From: Anaerovibrio sp. RM50
GTDB taxonomy: Bacteria > Bacillota > Negativicutes > Selenomonadales > Selenomonadaceae
Reading direction: 5' to 3'
Length of the DNA stretch: 64,000 bases
NCBI RefSeq assembly: GCF_000622005.1
Contig: NZ_JHWV01000007.1
Coordinates: 62,001 to 126,000, forward strand
Shown: positions 53,188 through 61,530 of the stretch, piece by piece
Layout of the letters: each line of letters starts with the position of its first letter
Numbering within the stretch: position 1 is the first letter of the stretch
The notes under the pieces: generated by a model
Database searches by the model: none
The model's input: only the letters and a program-made list of their open reading frames with translations
What the model was told of the DNA's origin: nothing
Translations under genes and position numbers: made by a program

Positions 53188-53646
53188 TTACTTTCCCGTT
53201 GAACCAAAGCCCCCGGTTCTTTCAGCACCCACGCCGGCATCATCCCCGTCCACTGTGAGATACTTATAGAAAATCCCTTGGGCCACTCTGGTTCCCTTGG
53301 CGATAAAAAATTCCTCATCCCCGTGATTAATCAGCGGCACCATAATATGCCCCTCATTTTCGGGATTGTTGTAATAATCGGCGTCAATAATCCCCTGGCT
53401 GTTTACGCAGGAGATGCAATTCTTTATGGAAATGCCCGAGCGCACGTGAATCCCCAGATACTCATCACTCTGCATATAAGCCTTGAGGCCCGTAGGCACC
53501 AGCACCACCTTATGGGGGGCCAGAGTCACGTCCTCGGCGGCCTCTATGTCATAGCCGGCACTGGAGGCGGTTTTCCTCTTTGGCAGATTTATTTCCTTAT
53601 TTTCATAGGCACTAACAATCTGAAAGCACCGAATTTTCTCTGTCAT
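53188..53646 (-). CDS. dut: dUTP diphosphatase
   Basis: A 152-residue trimeric dUTPase: KRKTASSAGYDIEAAEDVTL (motif 1), HVRSGISIKNCISCVNSQGI (motifs 2 and 3, RSG), GIIDADYYNNPENEGHIMVP, RVAQGIFYKYL (motif 4) and RTGGFGSTGK (motif 5). It hydrolyses dUTP to dUMP, keeping uracil out of DNA. It has 11 bp to hfq upstream and directly abuts rarA downstream, so it is part of a miaA-hfq-dut-rarA run. Confidence 0.95.
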   Translation of the reverse strand: MTEKIRCFQIVSAYENKEINLPKRKTASSAGYDIEAAEDVTLAPHKVVLVPTGLKAYMQSDEYLGIHVRSGISIKNCISCVNSQGIIDADYYNNPENEGHIMVPLINHGDEEFFIAKGTRVAQGIFYKYLTVDGDDAGVGAERTGGFGSTGK

Positions 53647-53657
53647 ATTTTAAAAGC

Positions 53658-53915
53658 TCAGTCCTTCTTTTCCGCGTCCTTATCCTTTTCCCCGGTAATA
53701 TTATCCACAGGACGGCCCATTGTAATGGTGGAAATTGCATGCTTGTATACCATCTGCTGCTTGCCCAGGGAATCGATAATAACGGTAAAATTATCAAAGC
53801 CCTTAACAAAGCCCTTTATCTGAAAGCCGTTTACCAGATGGATGGAGACCTGAATATTTTCCTTCCGGACCTGATTTAAAATACTGTCCTGTAAATTAAT
53901 TGCCTTTCCTGTCAT
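53658..53915 (-). CDS. hfq: RNA chaperone Hfq
   Basis: An 85-residue Hfq: [40 protein letters not shown] (Sm1), [12 protein letters not shown] (Sm2 YKHA motif). It forms a hexamer that helps small RNAs pair with mRNAs. It is next to miaA as in many bacteria. The presence of Hfq is consistent with Negativicutes or other Firmicutes. Confidence 0.97.
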   Translation of the reverse strand: MTGKAINLQDSILNQVRKENIQVSIHLVNGFQIKGFVKGFDNFTVIIDSLGKQQMVYKHAISTITMGRPVDNITGEKDKDAEKKD

Positions 53916-53930
53916 AAAAACAACCCCCCA

Positions 53931-54860
53931 TTATCCTTTAAAATATCTTGCTATATTCCAGGAAACATTATCAACAAGTCCCCGACCCCTGTAGAGTGAC
54001 GGGTGATACCAATGCACATAAGGCATTTTTCTGTACCATGTAAGCTGCCGTTTGGCAAAGTGTCTGGTACCCTTTTTTATATCATCCGCAGCCTGCTCCA
54101 GGGTTCCTGTTCCCTGAACATAATTAACCATTTCCTTGTAGCCAATGCCACGCATGGACTGGCTTTCAGGAGATACGCCGCTGTCCAGCAAATGACGGAC
54201 TTCATCAGCCAGCCCCTGCTGCAGCATTATATCAACTCTCCTGTTTATTCTATCATAAAGCTCTCCGCGGTGCCAAATCAGGCCCACCACATACACATCG
54301 TAAACCAGCTCGTTTTCCTTTTGGGTGGAAATCTGCTCTCCCCCCAGCTGATAAACCTCAAGGGCCCTCATAACCCGTCTGAAATTATTTACGTGAATTC
54401 TTTCAGCGGCCTCGGGATTTATTTCCCGCAGCATATCGTGAAGGTACTGCTTTCCCTTTTCCTCAGCCAGTTTTTCCAGCTTAAGCCTGTACTCATCGTC
54501 CCCGGCGGTGTCGTTGAACTGATAGCCCTCCAGCAGGGACTTTATGTAAAGGCCGGTGCCCCCCGCCAAAATTGGCACCCTTCCCCTATTGTTCAAATCA
54601 GTAATAATGGGCTTTACCCTGTCTATGAAATCCGCCACATTAAAGGAAGCCTCAGGAGGGAGAATATCAATCATGTGATGAACCACCCCGTCACGCTCCT
54701 TCATATCCGGCTTGGCGGCTCCAATATCAAAACCGCGATATACCAGCTGGGAATCACCGGAAATAATTTCTGTATTAAATTGCTTGGCCAACTCTATGGA
54801 AAGACCGGTCTTCCCTGAGGCAGTAGGCCCCAGCACCACAATCAATCTTTCTTTCTTCAT
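53931..54860 (-). CDS. miaA: tRNA dimethylallyltransferase MiaA
   Basis: A 309-residue enzyme: VVLGPTASGKTGLSIELAKQ (P-loop), ISGDSQLVYRGFDIGAAKPD, VPILAGGTGLYIKSLLEGYQ, NFRRVMRALEVYQL, and GIGYKEM. It prenylates A37 of tRNAs that read UNN codons. It is the first gene of the miaA-hfq-dut-rarA run, 15 bp before hfq. Confidence 0.96.
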   Translation of the reverse strand: MKKERLIVVLGPTASGKTGLSIELAKQFNTEIISGDSQLVYRGFDIGAAKPDMKERDGVVHHMIDILPPEASFNVADFIDRVKPIITDLNNRGRVPILAGGTGLYIKSLLEGYQFNDTAGDDEYRLKLEKLAEEKGKQYLHDMLREINPEAAERIHVNNFRRVMRALEVYQLGGEQISTQKENELVYDVYVVGLIWHRGELYDRINRRVDIMLQQGLADEVRHLLDSGVSPESQSMRGIGYKEMVNYVQGTGTLEQAADDIKKGTRHFAKRQLTWYRKMPYVHWYHPSLYRGRGLVDNVSWNIARYFKG

Positions 54861-54963
54861 ACGCTACACACTCTCCAATGAGTATCAGCCATATATACCA
54901 GTTATAACACGGAGGAAAACATTTTCGGCTTCATCACTTCGTCCAAATCAGCATGTACATTAG

Positions 54964-55310
54964 TTAGTGCTTCTTCGAAGGCGACAAAGTCGCACATACA
55001 TCGAGGCGAATAATAAATAAGTGCCCATGCTGAGCCTGCGGCACATGGACTCCGTTCTTGCAGGCGAAAACATTTCCCTCCGCTTTAATAAAATGCGGGT
55101 GGCATGGGATAAGGACATGAAGCATGCTGAGCTCAATATGCCGCATCAGCACTTAATCCATTAAAGCCGATTTGAAGTAGCGGACGGCCGCGAAGCCCGT
55201 CCATACTTATTTTAGCCGATAAACATATTGATGTGGCACTGCGAAGCAAATGAATGTCCTATCCCATGACAGGCCCCGTATAAAATTTTACGGGGGAAAA
55301 TGTTTCCCTC
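54964..55310. repeat. Intergenic repeat element, copy 1 (about 350 bp)
   Basis: Fills the miaA-asd gap. It begins with GGCGACAAAGTCGCAC (hairpin), contains GCCCATGCTGAGCCTGCGG and TTCTTGCAGGCGAAAA, then GGTGGCATGGGATAAGGACA, GGACGGCCGCGAAGCCCGTCC as a hairpin, and ends with AATGTCCTATCCCATGACAG, the reverse complement of the GGCATGGGATAAGGACAT start, so the second half has inverted ends. It matches copy 2 at 59540-59897 at most positions. Short reading frames in it differ at amino-acid-changing positions between copies, so it is not protein coding. It is either a mobile non-autonomous element or a structured RNA. Confidence 0.75.
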
Positions 55311-55315
55311 CGCTT

Positions 55316-55365
55316 TTAAAACAAAATGGCTGCTGCTCATAATGATACACCACAAGCAACAGCCA
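55316..55365 (-). terminator. Terminator after asd
   Basis: TGGCTGTTGCT and AGCAGCAGCCA pair with one mismatch and, on the minus strand, are followed by TTTTGTTTTAAA, just after the asd stop. Confidence 0.75.
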
Positions 55366-55380
55366 CGCAATTATACAATT

Positions 55381-56418
55381 TTATTTCTTGATCATATCAT
55401 GCTCCATCATGTACTCCGCAATCTGGAGAGCATTCAGTGCAGCACCCTTGCGGATCTGGTCACCGCATACCCAGAAATTAAGGCCATGCTCAATGGAATA
55501 ATCCTTGCGGATACGTCCCACCTCCACATCGTCCTTGCCGGAGGTCTCCAGAGGCATTGGATACTCCTGCTCATCTGGATTGTCCCGCAAAATAACACCA
55601 GGGAACTTGGCCAGAACCTCACGGGCCTTCTCCACGGATACCTCGTCCTCAAACTCCACGTTTACGGACTCGGCATGGCTGCGATATACAGGAACGCGGA
55701 TAGTTGTTGCAGTAATGCGCATATCCTGATCGTTCATAATTTTCTTGGTCTCGTCGATCATCTTCATCTCTTCCTTGGTGTAGAGATTTTCCTTGAAGAC
55801 ATCGATCTGAGGAATGAGATTGAAGGCAATCTGATAATGCTTCTTAAGGGCTGCACCAGGAAGAATATTGGCAACAACCTCCTTGCCATCGTTAATATCC
55901 TTCACCTGCTGCTCCAGCTCAGCCATGGCTTCCTTGCCGCCGCCGGATACAGCCTGATAGGTGGAAACAACCACGCGCTTAATCTTGGAAACATCATAAA
56001 GAGGCTTTAAAGCCATTACCATAATAATAGTGGAGCAGTTAGGGTTGGCAATAATGCCCTTATGCCAGGAAATATCCTCTGGATTTACCTCCGGAACAAT
56101 GAGAGGCACCTCAGGGTCCATACGGAAGGTGCTGGAATTATCAATAACCACAGCCCCAGCCTTGGCAGCAGCAGGACCAAGGGTCTTGCTGATGGAGCCG
56201 CCGGCAAAGAGGGCGATATCCACGTCGTTAAAGGAGTTCTCAGTGGCTTCCTCCACGGTGTACTCCTTGCCCATGAACTGAATTTTCTTCCCCGCAGAGC
56301 GCTTGGAAGCAAGCAGCTTAAGGTTGGCAAACGGGAACTTGCGCTCCTCAATGAGATTCAGAAACTCCTGACCAACAGCACCGGTAGCACCAAGAATAGC
56401 AACATTATACTTCTTCAT
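55381..56418 (-). CDS. asd: Aspartate-semialdehyde dehydrogenase
   Basis: A 345-residue enzyme of lysine/threonine/methionine biosynthesis: NVAILGATGAVGQEFLNLIE (NADP-binding), LFAGGSISKTLGP, PLIVPEVNPEDI, NPNCSTIIMVMALKPLYD (active-site Cys in NPNCST), SGGGKEAMAELEQQ, VPVYRSHAESVNVEFED (catalytic His). It reduces aspartyl phosphate. It lies 94 bp downstream of dapB on the same strand and is probably co-regulated. No lysine riboswitch was seen. Confidence 0.96.
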   Translation of the reverse strand: MKKYNVAILGATGAVGQEFLNLIEERKFPFANLKLLASKRSAGKKIQFMGKEYTVEEATENSFNDVDIALFAGGSISKTLGPAAAKAGAVVIDNSSTFRMDPEVPLIVPEVNPEDISWHKGIIANPNCSTIIMVMALKPLYDVSKIKRVVVSTYQAVSGGGKEAMAELEQQVKDINDGKEVVANILPGAALKKHYQIAFNLIPQIDVFKENLYTKEEMKMIDETKKIMNDQDMRITATTIRVPVYRSHAESVNVEFEDEVSVEKAREVLAKFPGVILRDNPDEQEYPMPLETSGKDDVEVGRIRKDYSIEHGLNFWVCGDQIRKGAALNALQIAEYMMEHDMIKK

Positions 56419-56512
56419 GTTTTGTCTCCCCTTTAAATGTAATATTCCAATTGTAATATATCAATAAATAGTCAATAACCTATCAAAGCTCAATTCATAA
56501 ACTCGTCAAGGC

Positions 56513-57304
56513 TTAGTCCATAAACTTGTCCAAGCCAATTATAAGGCCCTTGTGCCCCAGAATACTCTTGGCCGCAAGGCATACCCCCGGCATAAAGGAC
56601 TCACGGTTAAGTGAATCGTGGCGAATGGTCAGTGTCTGGCCAAGACCGCCGAAAATAACCTCCTGATGGGCCACATAACCCGGCAGACGTACGCTGTGAA
56701 TGTGCATACCATCCACATCTGCACCACGGGCACCAGCCACCTTTTCCTTCTCGTTTGGATTGCCCTGAACATGGGCCTTTCTCACCTCGGAAATAAGGGC
56801 CGCAGTCTGAAGTGCAGTACCGGATGGGGCATCCAGCTTCTTGTCGTGGTGAAGCTCTATAATCTCCACCTCCGGCATGTACTTGGCAGCCTGCTTGGCC
56901 ATCTGCATCATCAAAACAGCGCCAATGGCAAAATTAGGGGCAATAAACACAGGGGTGTCATTGGCCTCAGCCAATTTACCCAGCTCCTGCTTCTGCTCAT
57001 CAGAGAGGCCTGTGGTTCCAATTACAGGAGCCACCTTGTTCTTAAGTGCCACCTGGGCACTGCCAAATACCACATCGGGAATAGTAAAATCCACCATAAC
57101 CTGTGGCTTTACACTATCTATTGTGGACTGTAAATCCCTGGTGAAGCTGACGCCGCATTTAGGAAGGCCAACAGTCTCCCCCGCGTCTCCCTCACCAACT
57201 ATATCAACGGCACCTACCAGCTCCAGGTCCTTATCCTCAAGAACAGCCTTTACAACAGCCTGACCCATGCGGCCGTAAGCGCCATTTACCAATACCTTTA
57301 TCAA
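56513..57304 (-). CDS. dapB: 4-hydroxy-tetrahydrodipicolinate reductase
   Basis: A 263-residue DapB: KVLVNGAYGRMGQAVVKAVL (NAD(P) site), VMVDFTIPDVVFGSAQVALK, VIGTTGLSDEQKQELGKLAE, IAPNFAIGAVLMMQMAKQAA, IELHHDKKLDAPSGTALQTA (catalytic HHxxKxDAPSGT). It acts after DapA in the lysine and peptidoglycan precursor pathway. It starts with TTG behind GGAGGGG. Confidence 0.96.
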   Translation of the reverse strand: MIKVLVNGAYGRMGQAVVKAVLEDKDLELVGAVDIVGEGDAGETVGLPKCGVSFTRDLQSTIDSVKPQVMVDFTIPDVVFGSAQVALKNKVAPVIGTTGLSDEQKQELGKLAEANDTPVFIAPNFAIGAVLMMQMAKQAAKYMPEVEIIELHHDKKLDAPSGTALQTAALISEVRKAHVQGNPNEKEKVAGARGADVDGMHIHSVRLPGYVAHQEVIFGGLGQTLTIRHDSLNRESFMPGVCLAAKSILGHKGLIIGLDKFMD

Positions 57305-57505
57305 CGCAAACCCCTCCGTTAATTATGATTGTCCACTGCTGACGCATATAGACATCACATATTATTTTATATACAATAATACTGTTTGGCAAGAAGTTTT
57401 TGTATTTTTTCCATTCACAATATACATATGTCTACAAATACGCAATTCAAGTTACACTATTTTGTGCATTTTGTGACTTAACCATATGGAAAGGTGGAGC
57501 AAAAT

Positions 57506-58300
57506 TTGAAAATTAATCTTCCCCAGCTGTATTTCAGCAAGCTAATGCGGGCCATTACAGAATTTGAGCTCATTGAAAACGGGGACAATATAATGATCGG
57601 CGTATCCGGGGGCAAGGACAGCATCTTTTTGGCCTACGCCATGGCCATGATGAAAATGCGACTAAAAAAGGACTTCAATTTAAAGGCCGTTACCATAAAC
57701 CCCATGTTTTCTGATAACTTCGGCGAAGGAGTTGAGCGCATCAGAGCCTTTATGAAGGAGCTTGACATTCCCTTTGATACCATTGATGTTGACATTGCAG
57801 GAACCATTGAGGCCCAAAAGGGCAAGGACCCGTGTTACTCCTGTGCCTTCTTCAGAAGGGGTGCCGTAAATCGCTTTGCCAAGGAGCATGGTTGTAACAA
57901 GGTGGCCTACGCCCATCACCACGACGATGCGGTGGAAACCTTCTTCATGAGTCTGCTGTACTCCGGGCAGATTCATACCTTTACACCAAAAACATACCTG
58001 GATAAGATGGACGTTACCGTAATCCGCCCCCTGGTGTACTTCAGGGAGCAGGAAATCATCGATGCCATTCAGTACCACGGCTTCCAGCCAGTGGCCTCCC
58101 CCTGTCCTTATGACGGTCACACCATACGCCAGACAGTAAAGGAGCTTATAGCCTCCATGAGCAAGGACAACCCACAGCTATATCCTCATCTGGCCTCTGC
58201 CATGAGGGAAAACGCCGTAGGGGAGCTGTGGCCCGCCGCCAAAAACCGCAAGGAAATGCAAAAGGCCTACTACAGCTACATGTACGGGGCTGATAAATAG
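57506..58300 (+). CDS. ttcA: tRNA 2-thiocytidine biosynthesis protein TtcA-like
   Basis: A 264-residue PP-loop ATPase: MIGVSGGKDSIFLAYAMAMM (SGGKDS at about 33), AHHHDDAVETFFMSLLYSGQ, and CYSC (about 110) with PCPYDGHTIR near 200, the cysteines that bind an Fe-S cluster in TtcA. It thiolates C32 in some tRNAs. TTG 57506 with AAAGGTGG upstream is favoured over GTG 57494. It is followed by a strong terminator. Confidence 0.87.
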   Translation: MKINLPQLYFSKLMRAITEFELIENGDNIMIGVSGGKDSIFLAYAMAMMKMRLKKDFNLKAVTINPMFSDNFGEGVERIRAFMKELDIPFDTIDVDIAGTIEAQKGKDPCYSCAFFRRGAVNRFAKEHGCNKVAYAHHHDDAVETFFMSLLYSGQIHTFTPKTYLDKMDVTVIRPLVYFREQEIIDAIQYHGFQPVASPCPYDGHTIRQTVKELIASMSKDNPQLYPHLASAMRENAVGELWPAAKNRKEMQKAYYSYMYGADK

Positions 58301-58309
58301 CCATAAAAG

Positions 58310-58334
58310 ACTCCCGTTTAACGGGAGTTTTTTT
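58310..58334 (+). terminator. Terminator after ttcA
   Basis: ACTCCCGT and ACGGGAGT form a perfect stem followed by TTTTTTTA. The same stem, with a longer loop, is present inside repeat copy 2 at 59677-59706. Confidence 0.92.
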
Positions 58335-58346
58335 ATAAATATAAAC

Positions 58347-58372
58347 AGGTGGCATGGGATAAAGACATGAAA
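58347..58372. repeat. Fragment of the intergenic repeat
   Basis: AGGTGGCATGGGATAAAGACATGAAA matches (in pieces) the start of the second half of the repeat at 55091 and 59718. As at 59718, it directly follows the ACTCCCGT terminator stem. Confidence 0.6.
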
Positions 58373-58425
58373 ATACCGGGAGCTGAATATATTCTCCAGC
58401 CCCCGGCTAAATGTATAACTAAATA

Positions 58426-59247
58426 TCACTGTACAGATGTACAGGCCTCCATTTCCTTCTTAAACTCATCTAAGGTCATGCCGACCTTATCCGCAGCTAC
58501 TTGTTCAGATATTGTTCCGTCCTTGAGAAGGTCAATTGCAAGCTTTAGTTTTCCTCTTTTCTCTCCACGGGCTTCTCTCCTTGCAGCATATTTTTCAGCA
58601 AATTCTTCCAAAATTTTACACACTTTGGCCACCCCCTCATCGGTCTCTTTCAAATATCTCATTCTATCAGCCAGTATGGACGACTTCATTTTACCGGCTT
58701 TAAGGCATTTAAAATCTCTTAACATCTGTCCCAATTCAGTGTTAATATCGTCATATTCCCCATTAACATAAATAATATGTGCTCCATCCTCGAAGCTTTT
58801 TTCCGTTTCCTCTATCTTTCTGTTAATGTGATACAATGGTTCGTTTTGTTCCAAAACATCCTTTGCAGTGATGAAGATAACATAAGTTTCCGGCAGATCT
58901 GACCAATCGGCACCCTTGTTTAAGGATCGATAGTCCATCATACTGCTGTTATAACGGGCTCGTCTCGGTATAGCTCCATCATTGTCGTTTTGGACTTCAA
59001 AATCATACTCCCGTCCTTCATTGTCAGTTGCGAATACATCAAAGCGTACACCTCTGGCATAAAGATTTGGAATGCTATGTTGGGTCTCAATTCTATTGAT
59101 AACCAAGTCATTCCTCTCCATGATAACATTTAAAACATAGGTCATACCCTCAATGTTATCTGCCATAAAGCAGTTGAAGAAGGTATCATCCATAAGACAA
59201 AACCTCTGGACTGCTTCCAACAGTTCCTGCCTCTCCTCTTCTTCCAT
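58426..59247 (-). CDS. Rpn-family PD-(D/E)XK nuclease / putative transposase
   Basis: A 273-residue Rpn/PDDEXK family protein of a different branch from those at 4257 and 29180. Seen: LMDDTFFNCFMADNIEGMTY, VRFDVFATDNEGREYDFEVQ (catalytic D and E-x-Q), RARYNSSMMDYRSLNKG, TYVIFITAKDVL, and a lysine/arginine-rich C-terminal region with KVGMTLDEFKKEM. Nuclease activity is inferred. It is flanked by copies of the intergenic repeat and by long AT-rich DNA to the right (59248-59535, no gene seen). Confidence 0.85.
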   Translation of the reverse strand: MEEEERQELLEAVQRFCLMDDTFFNCFMADNIEGMTYVLNVIMERNDLVINRIETQHSIPNLYARGVRFDVFATDNEGREYDFEVQNDNDGAIPRRARYNSSMMDYRSLNKGADWSDLPETYVIFITAKDVLEQNEPLYHINRKIEETEKSFEDGAHIIYVNGEYDDINTELGQMLRDFKCLKAGKMKSSILADRMRYLKETDEGVAKVCKILEEFAEKYAARREARGEKRGKLKLAIDLLKDGTISEQVAADKVGMTLDEFKKEMEACTSVQ

Positions 59248-59539
59248 AAAACTATCACCGCTTTCTGTGATTATACCATAAATATTATCTTTCTTCTATT
59301 ATGGTTCTCCTATTCTTTATATTAATAATAACATATATTATATGGTAATACAATATTTATTTATGTGATAATATCGTATTACTTAATATTATAATGAGTG
59401 TGTGTTAAATATTCAAAATTAGATGTAGACATAAAAAAGGGCCTGTCCCATGTGAAAGGACCCCATAACTGCAATTACTATTTAAATATGCCAGAAATAA
59501 AATACCTGCCACATTGAATGTAATGCAGCAGGTATATTT

Positions 59540-59897
59540 TCGGCTTTTTCACAGGCGACAAAGTCGCACTTACATCGAGGCGTATATATAAATACTGCCC
59601 ATGCTGAGCCTGCGGCACAAGGACTACGTTCTTGCAGGCGAAAAATTTCCCTCGTTTAAGTTTAATCTGCATCAAAAAACTCCCGTTTAATCAACGGGAG
59701 TTTTCTTAGTATAATCGGGTGGCACGGGATAAGGACATGAAGCATGCTGAGCTCAAAATGCCACATCAGCACATAATCTATTTGAGCTGACATGAGGTGG
59801 CGGACGGCCGCGAAGCCCGTCCATACTAATTTTAGCCGATAAACACATTGATGTGGCACTGCGAAGCAAATGAATGTCCTATCCCGTGACAGGACCC
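59540..59897. repeat. Intergenic repeat element, copy 2 (about 360 bp)
   Basis: Same order as copy 1: GGCGACAAAGTCGCAC, GCCCATGCTGAGCCTGCGG, TTCTTGCAGGCGAAAA, then an insertion holding the hairpin AACTCCCGTTTAATCAACGGGAGTT, then GGTGGCACGGGATAAGGACA, CGGACGGCCGCGAAGCCCGT and AATGTCCTATCCCGTGACAG. The compensating change at the ends (CACGGGATA against TATCCCGTG, where copy 1 has CATGGGATA and TATCCCATG) keeps the inverted repeat paired. Confidence 0.75.
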
Positions 59898-59904
59898 GTT
59901 TAAT

Positions 59905-61530
59905 TTAAGCCGGCTTCAGCATCTTCTCATAATCCTCCACGCACAGAGGACGGCTGAAGTAGTAGCCCTGAATCATATCGCAGCCCAGGTCCTTTAAGAT
60001 ATCCACCTGGAACTTCTCCTCTATGCCCTCGGCCACTGTCTTTATCCCCAGATCCTTGGCCATCATCAGCATATAGCGCACAACGGCCAGATCCTGATTG
60101 CTCATATTAATGGTCATGGAATCAAAGAAGCTCTTATCAAACTTCAGAATATCCAGTGGAATACGGTTCAGCAGTCCCAAAGAGGAACAGCCTGTGCCGA
60201 AATCGTCCATGGCAATCTTGAAGCCCATCTTGTGTATTTCATTAATGAAATCAATTACCACTTCTTCGTCAGTACCAGTGGCGCTTTCCAAAATCTCAAA
60301 CTCAATAAGGTCCTGAGGAATATCAAAGAGATACAGCTTTTCCTTTACGAACTGCAAATAACCGGCCCCGTTCTGCATGGTTGGGCGGGTTACATTAACG
60401 GAAACAGGATGAACCTCCAATCCCTTGGAACGCCATTCGCAGATATTCTGGCACACCAGATCCATAACGTGCATATCCATACGGAGGGCATTGCCGTCCC
60501 GCTCAAAGAGAGGAATAAACTTCCCCGGCGGCATAAAGCCCATTTCAGCACTGTTCCAGCGAATCAGCGCCTCAGCCCCGCCATGGACAGCCTTATCTCC
60601 CCCAATGTAGAACTTAGGCTGGTAGTACATCATGAACTCGCCACGCTCTATACCGATAAGGAAGGCATCCTCAATCTTCTTGTCCTCAAAAATCTCCTTG
60701 CGCATGCTCTCATCAAAGAGATAAACACTATTTATATTTTCAGTCTTGCCCCGCTTGCGGGCAATATTGGCATTATCTGCAAACTTGGCAGCCAGCTCCC
60801 TGCATCTTTCACGCAGGGCGTTATCAGAACAATCCTTCAGAGTATCCCTTATCTCATTGGCATATATATGCATGCCACCGGCGGAGAAGGAAATCATGTG
60901 ATTGTATATGCCCCCATTCAGGTTACCCTGAATATCCTCATCATCGGTGGAAACAAGATCAATAGCCACATTATCAAGAATACTGCGAATACGCCTGTAA
61001 TCCGTATCCCTGTCCTGACTCTTCAAAAGCATGTAGAAAACATCATTGGTGATGCGGTAGCACTTCTCACCGTCACGAAGATTATTGGAAAGCAAATCAC
61101 CAACCATGCGGATAATCTTGGTACCGCAGGCAAAGCCGAAAACATCATTTACAGCCTTGAATTTATCAATGTCCAGGGCCACCATAATATAGTCCTGAAT
61201 ATTCTTTTCATCGGACAGGAGGCTCATAACATCCTCATTATAGCCCACAATACTTGGCAGCTGGGTAACATTGTCCATTATATCCCGCTCATGGCTCTCA
61301 TATAGCCGCTTCTTCTCAGAAAATATGGCATAGCCGGCAGTTACTGCCACCAGCAAAAATACCGCCACCAGGCCCTTGTTAAGATAATTGGCCATAGCCA
61401 GGGACTCAGCCTTTGGCAGCACCGACATAAGCTGGAATTCCATATAATTGCTAAGGGCAAAAAGGGCAACACTGGTAACAAGGGCCAAGCAAACAATTAT
61501 GGAGCTTCGCTGTTGAATAATCCTTTTCAT
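59905..61530 (-). CDS. EAL-domain c-di-GMP phosphodiesterase with degenerate GGDEF
   Basis: A 541-residue membrane signalling protein: two N-terminal membrane helices (IIVCLALVTSVALFALSNYM and LVAVFLLVAVTAGYAIF), then a GGDEF-like domain (about 100-260) whose active site reads RITNDVF instead of RxGGDEF, so it is not a cyclase. A complete EAL domain follows (about 285-535) with EALIRW, VNVTRP, EFEILES, DDFGTGCSSL, LKFDKSF and AEGIEE, retaining the metal-binding residues. It probably hydrolyses c-di-GMP, with the degenerate GGDEF as GTP sensor. ATG 61530 behind GGAGGGGGAGG; it overlaps the MFS gene by 4 bp. Confidence 0.92.
   Translation of the reverse strand: MKRIIQQRSSIIVCLALVTSVALFALSNYMEFQLMSVLPKAESLAMANYLNKGLVAVFLLVAVTAGYAIFSEKKRLYESHERDIMDNVTQLPSIVGYNEDVMSLLSDEKNIQDYIMVALDIDKFKAVNDVFGFACGTKIIRMVGDLLSNNLRDGEKCYRITNDVFYMLLKSQDRDTDYRRIRSILDNVAIDLVSTDDEDIQGNLNGGIYNHMISFSAGGMHIYANEIRDTLKDCSDNALRERCRELAAKFADNANIARKRGKTENINSVYLFDESMRKEIFEDKKIEDAFLIGIERGEFMMYYQPKFYIGGDKAVHGGAEALIRWNSAEMGFMPPGKFIPLFERDGNALRMDMHVMDLVCQNICEWRSKGLEVHPVSVNVTRPTMQNGAGYLQFVKEKLYLFDIPQDLIEFEILESATGTDEEVVIDFINEIHKMGFKIAMDDFGTGCSSLGLLNRIPLDILKFDKSFFDSMTINMSNQDLAVVRYMLMMAKDLGIKTVAEGIEEKFQVDILKDLGCDMIQGYYFSRPLCVEDYEKMLKPA

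Noticed and set aside
54964-55152. Short leftward reading frame inside the intergenic repeat, similar to one at 59478-59675
   Set aside because: The two versions differ mostly at amino-acid-changing sites, lack proper ribosome sites, and the surrounding DNA is conserved as a repeat with paired ends. Treated as non-coding.
55365-57493. Lysine riboswitch before asd or dapB
   Set aside because: The gaps upstream of asd (94 bp) and dapB (about 190 bp) have no lysine-element-like conserved segments.
60232-61305. Long plus-strand frame opposite the EAL gene, and similar frames opposite rbsA, rbsB and the chemotaxis receptor
   Set aside because: They are antisense shadows of strongly supported genes, with no recognisable domains or ribosome sites.
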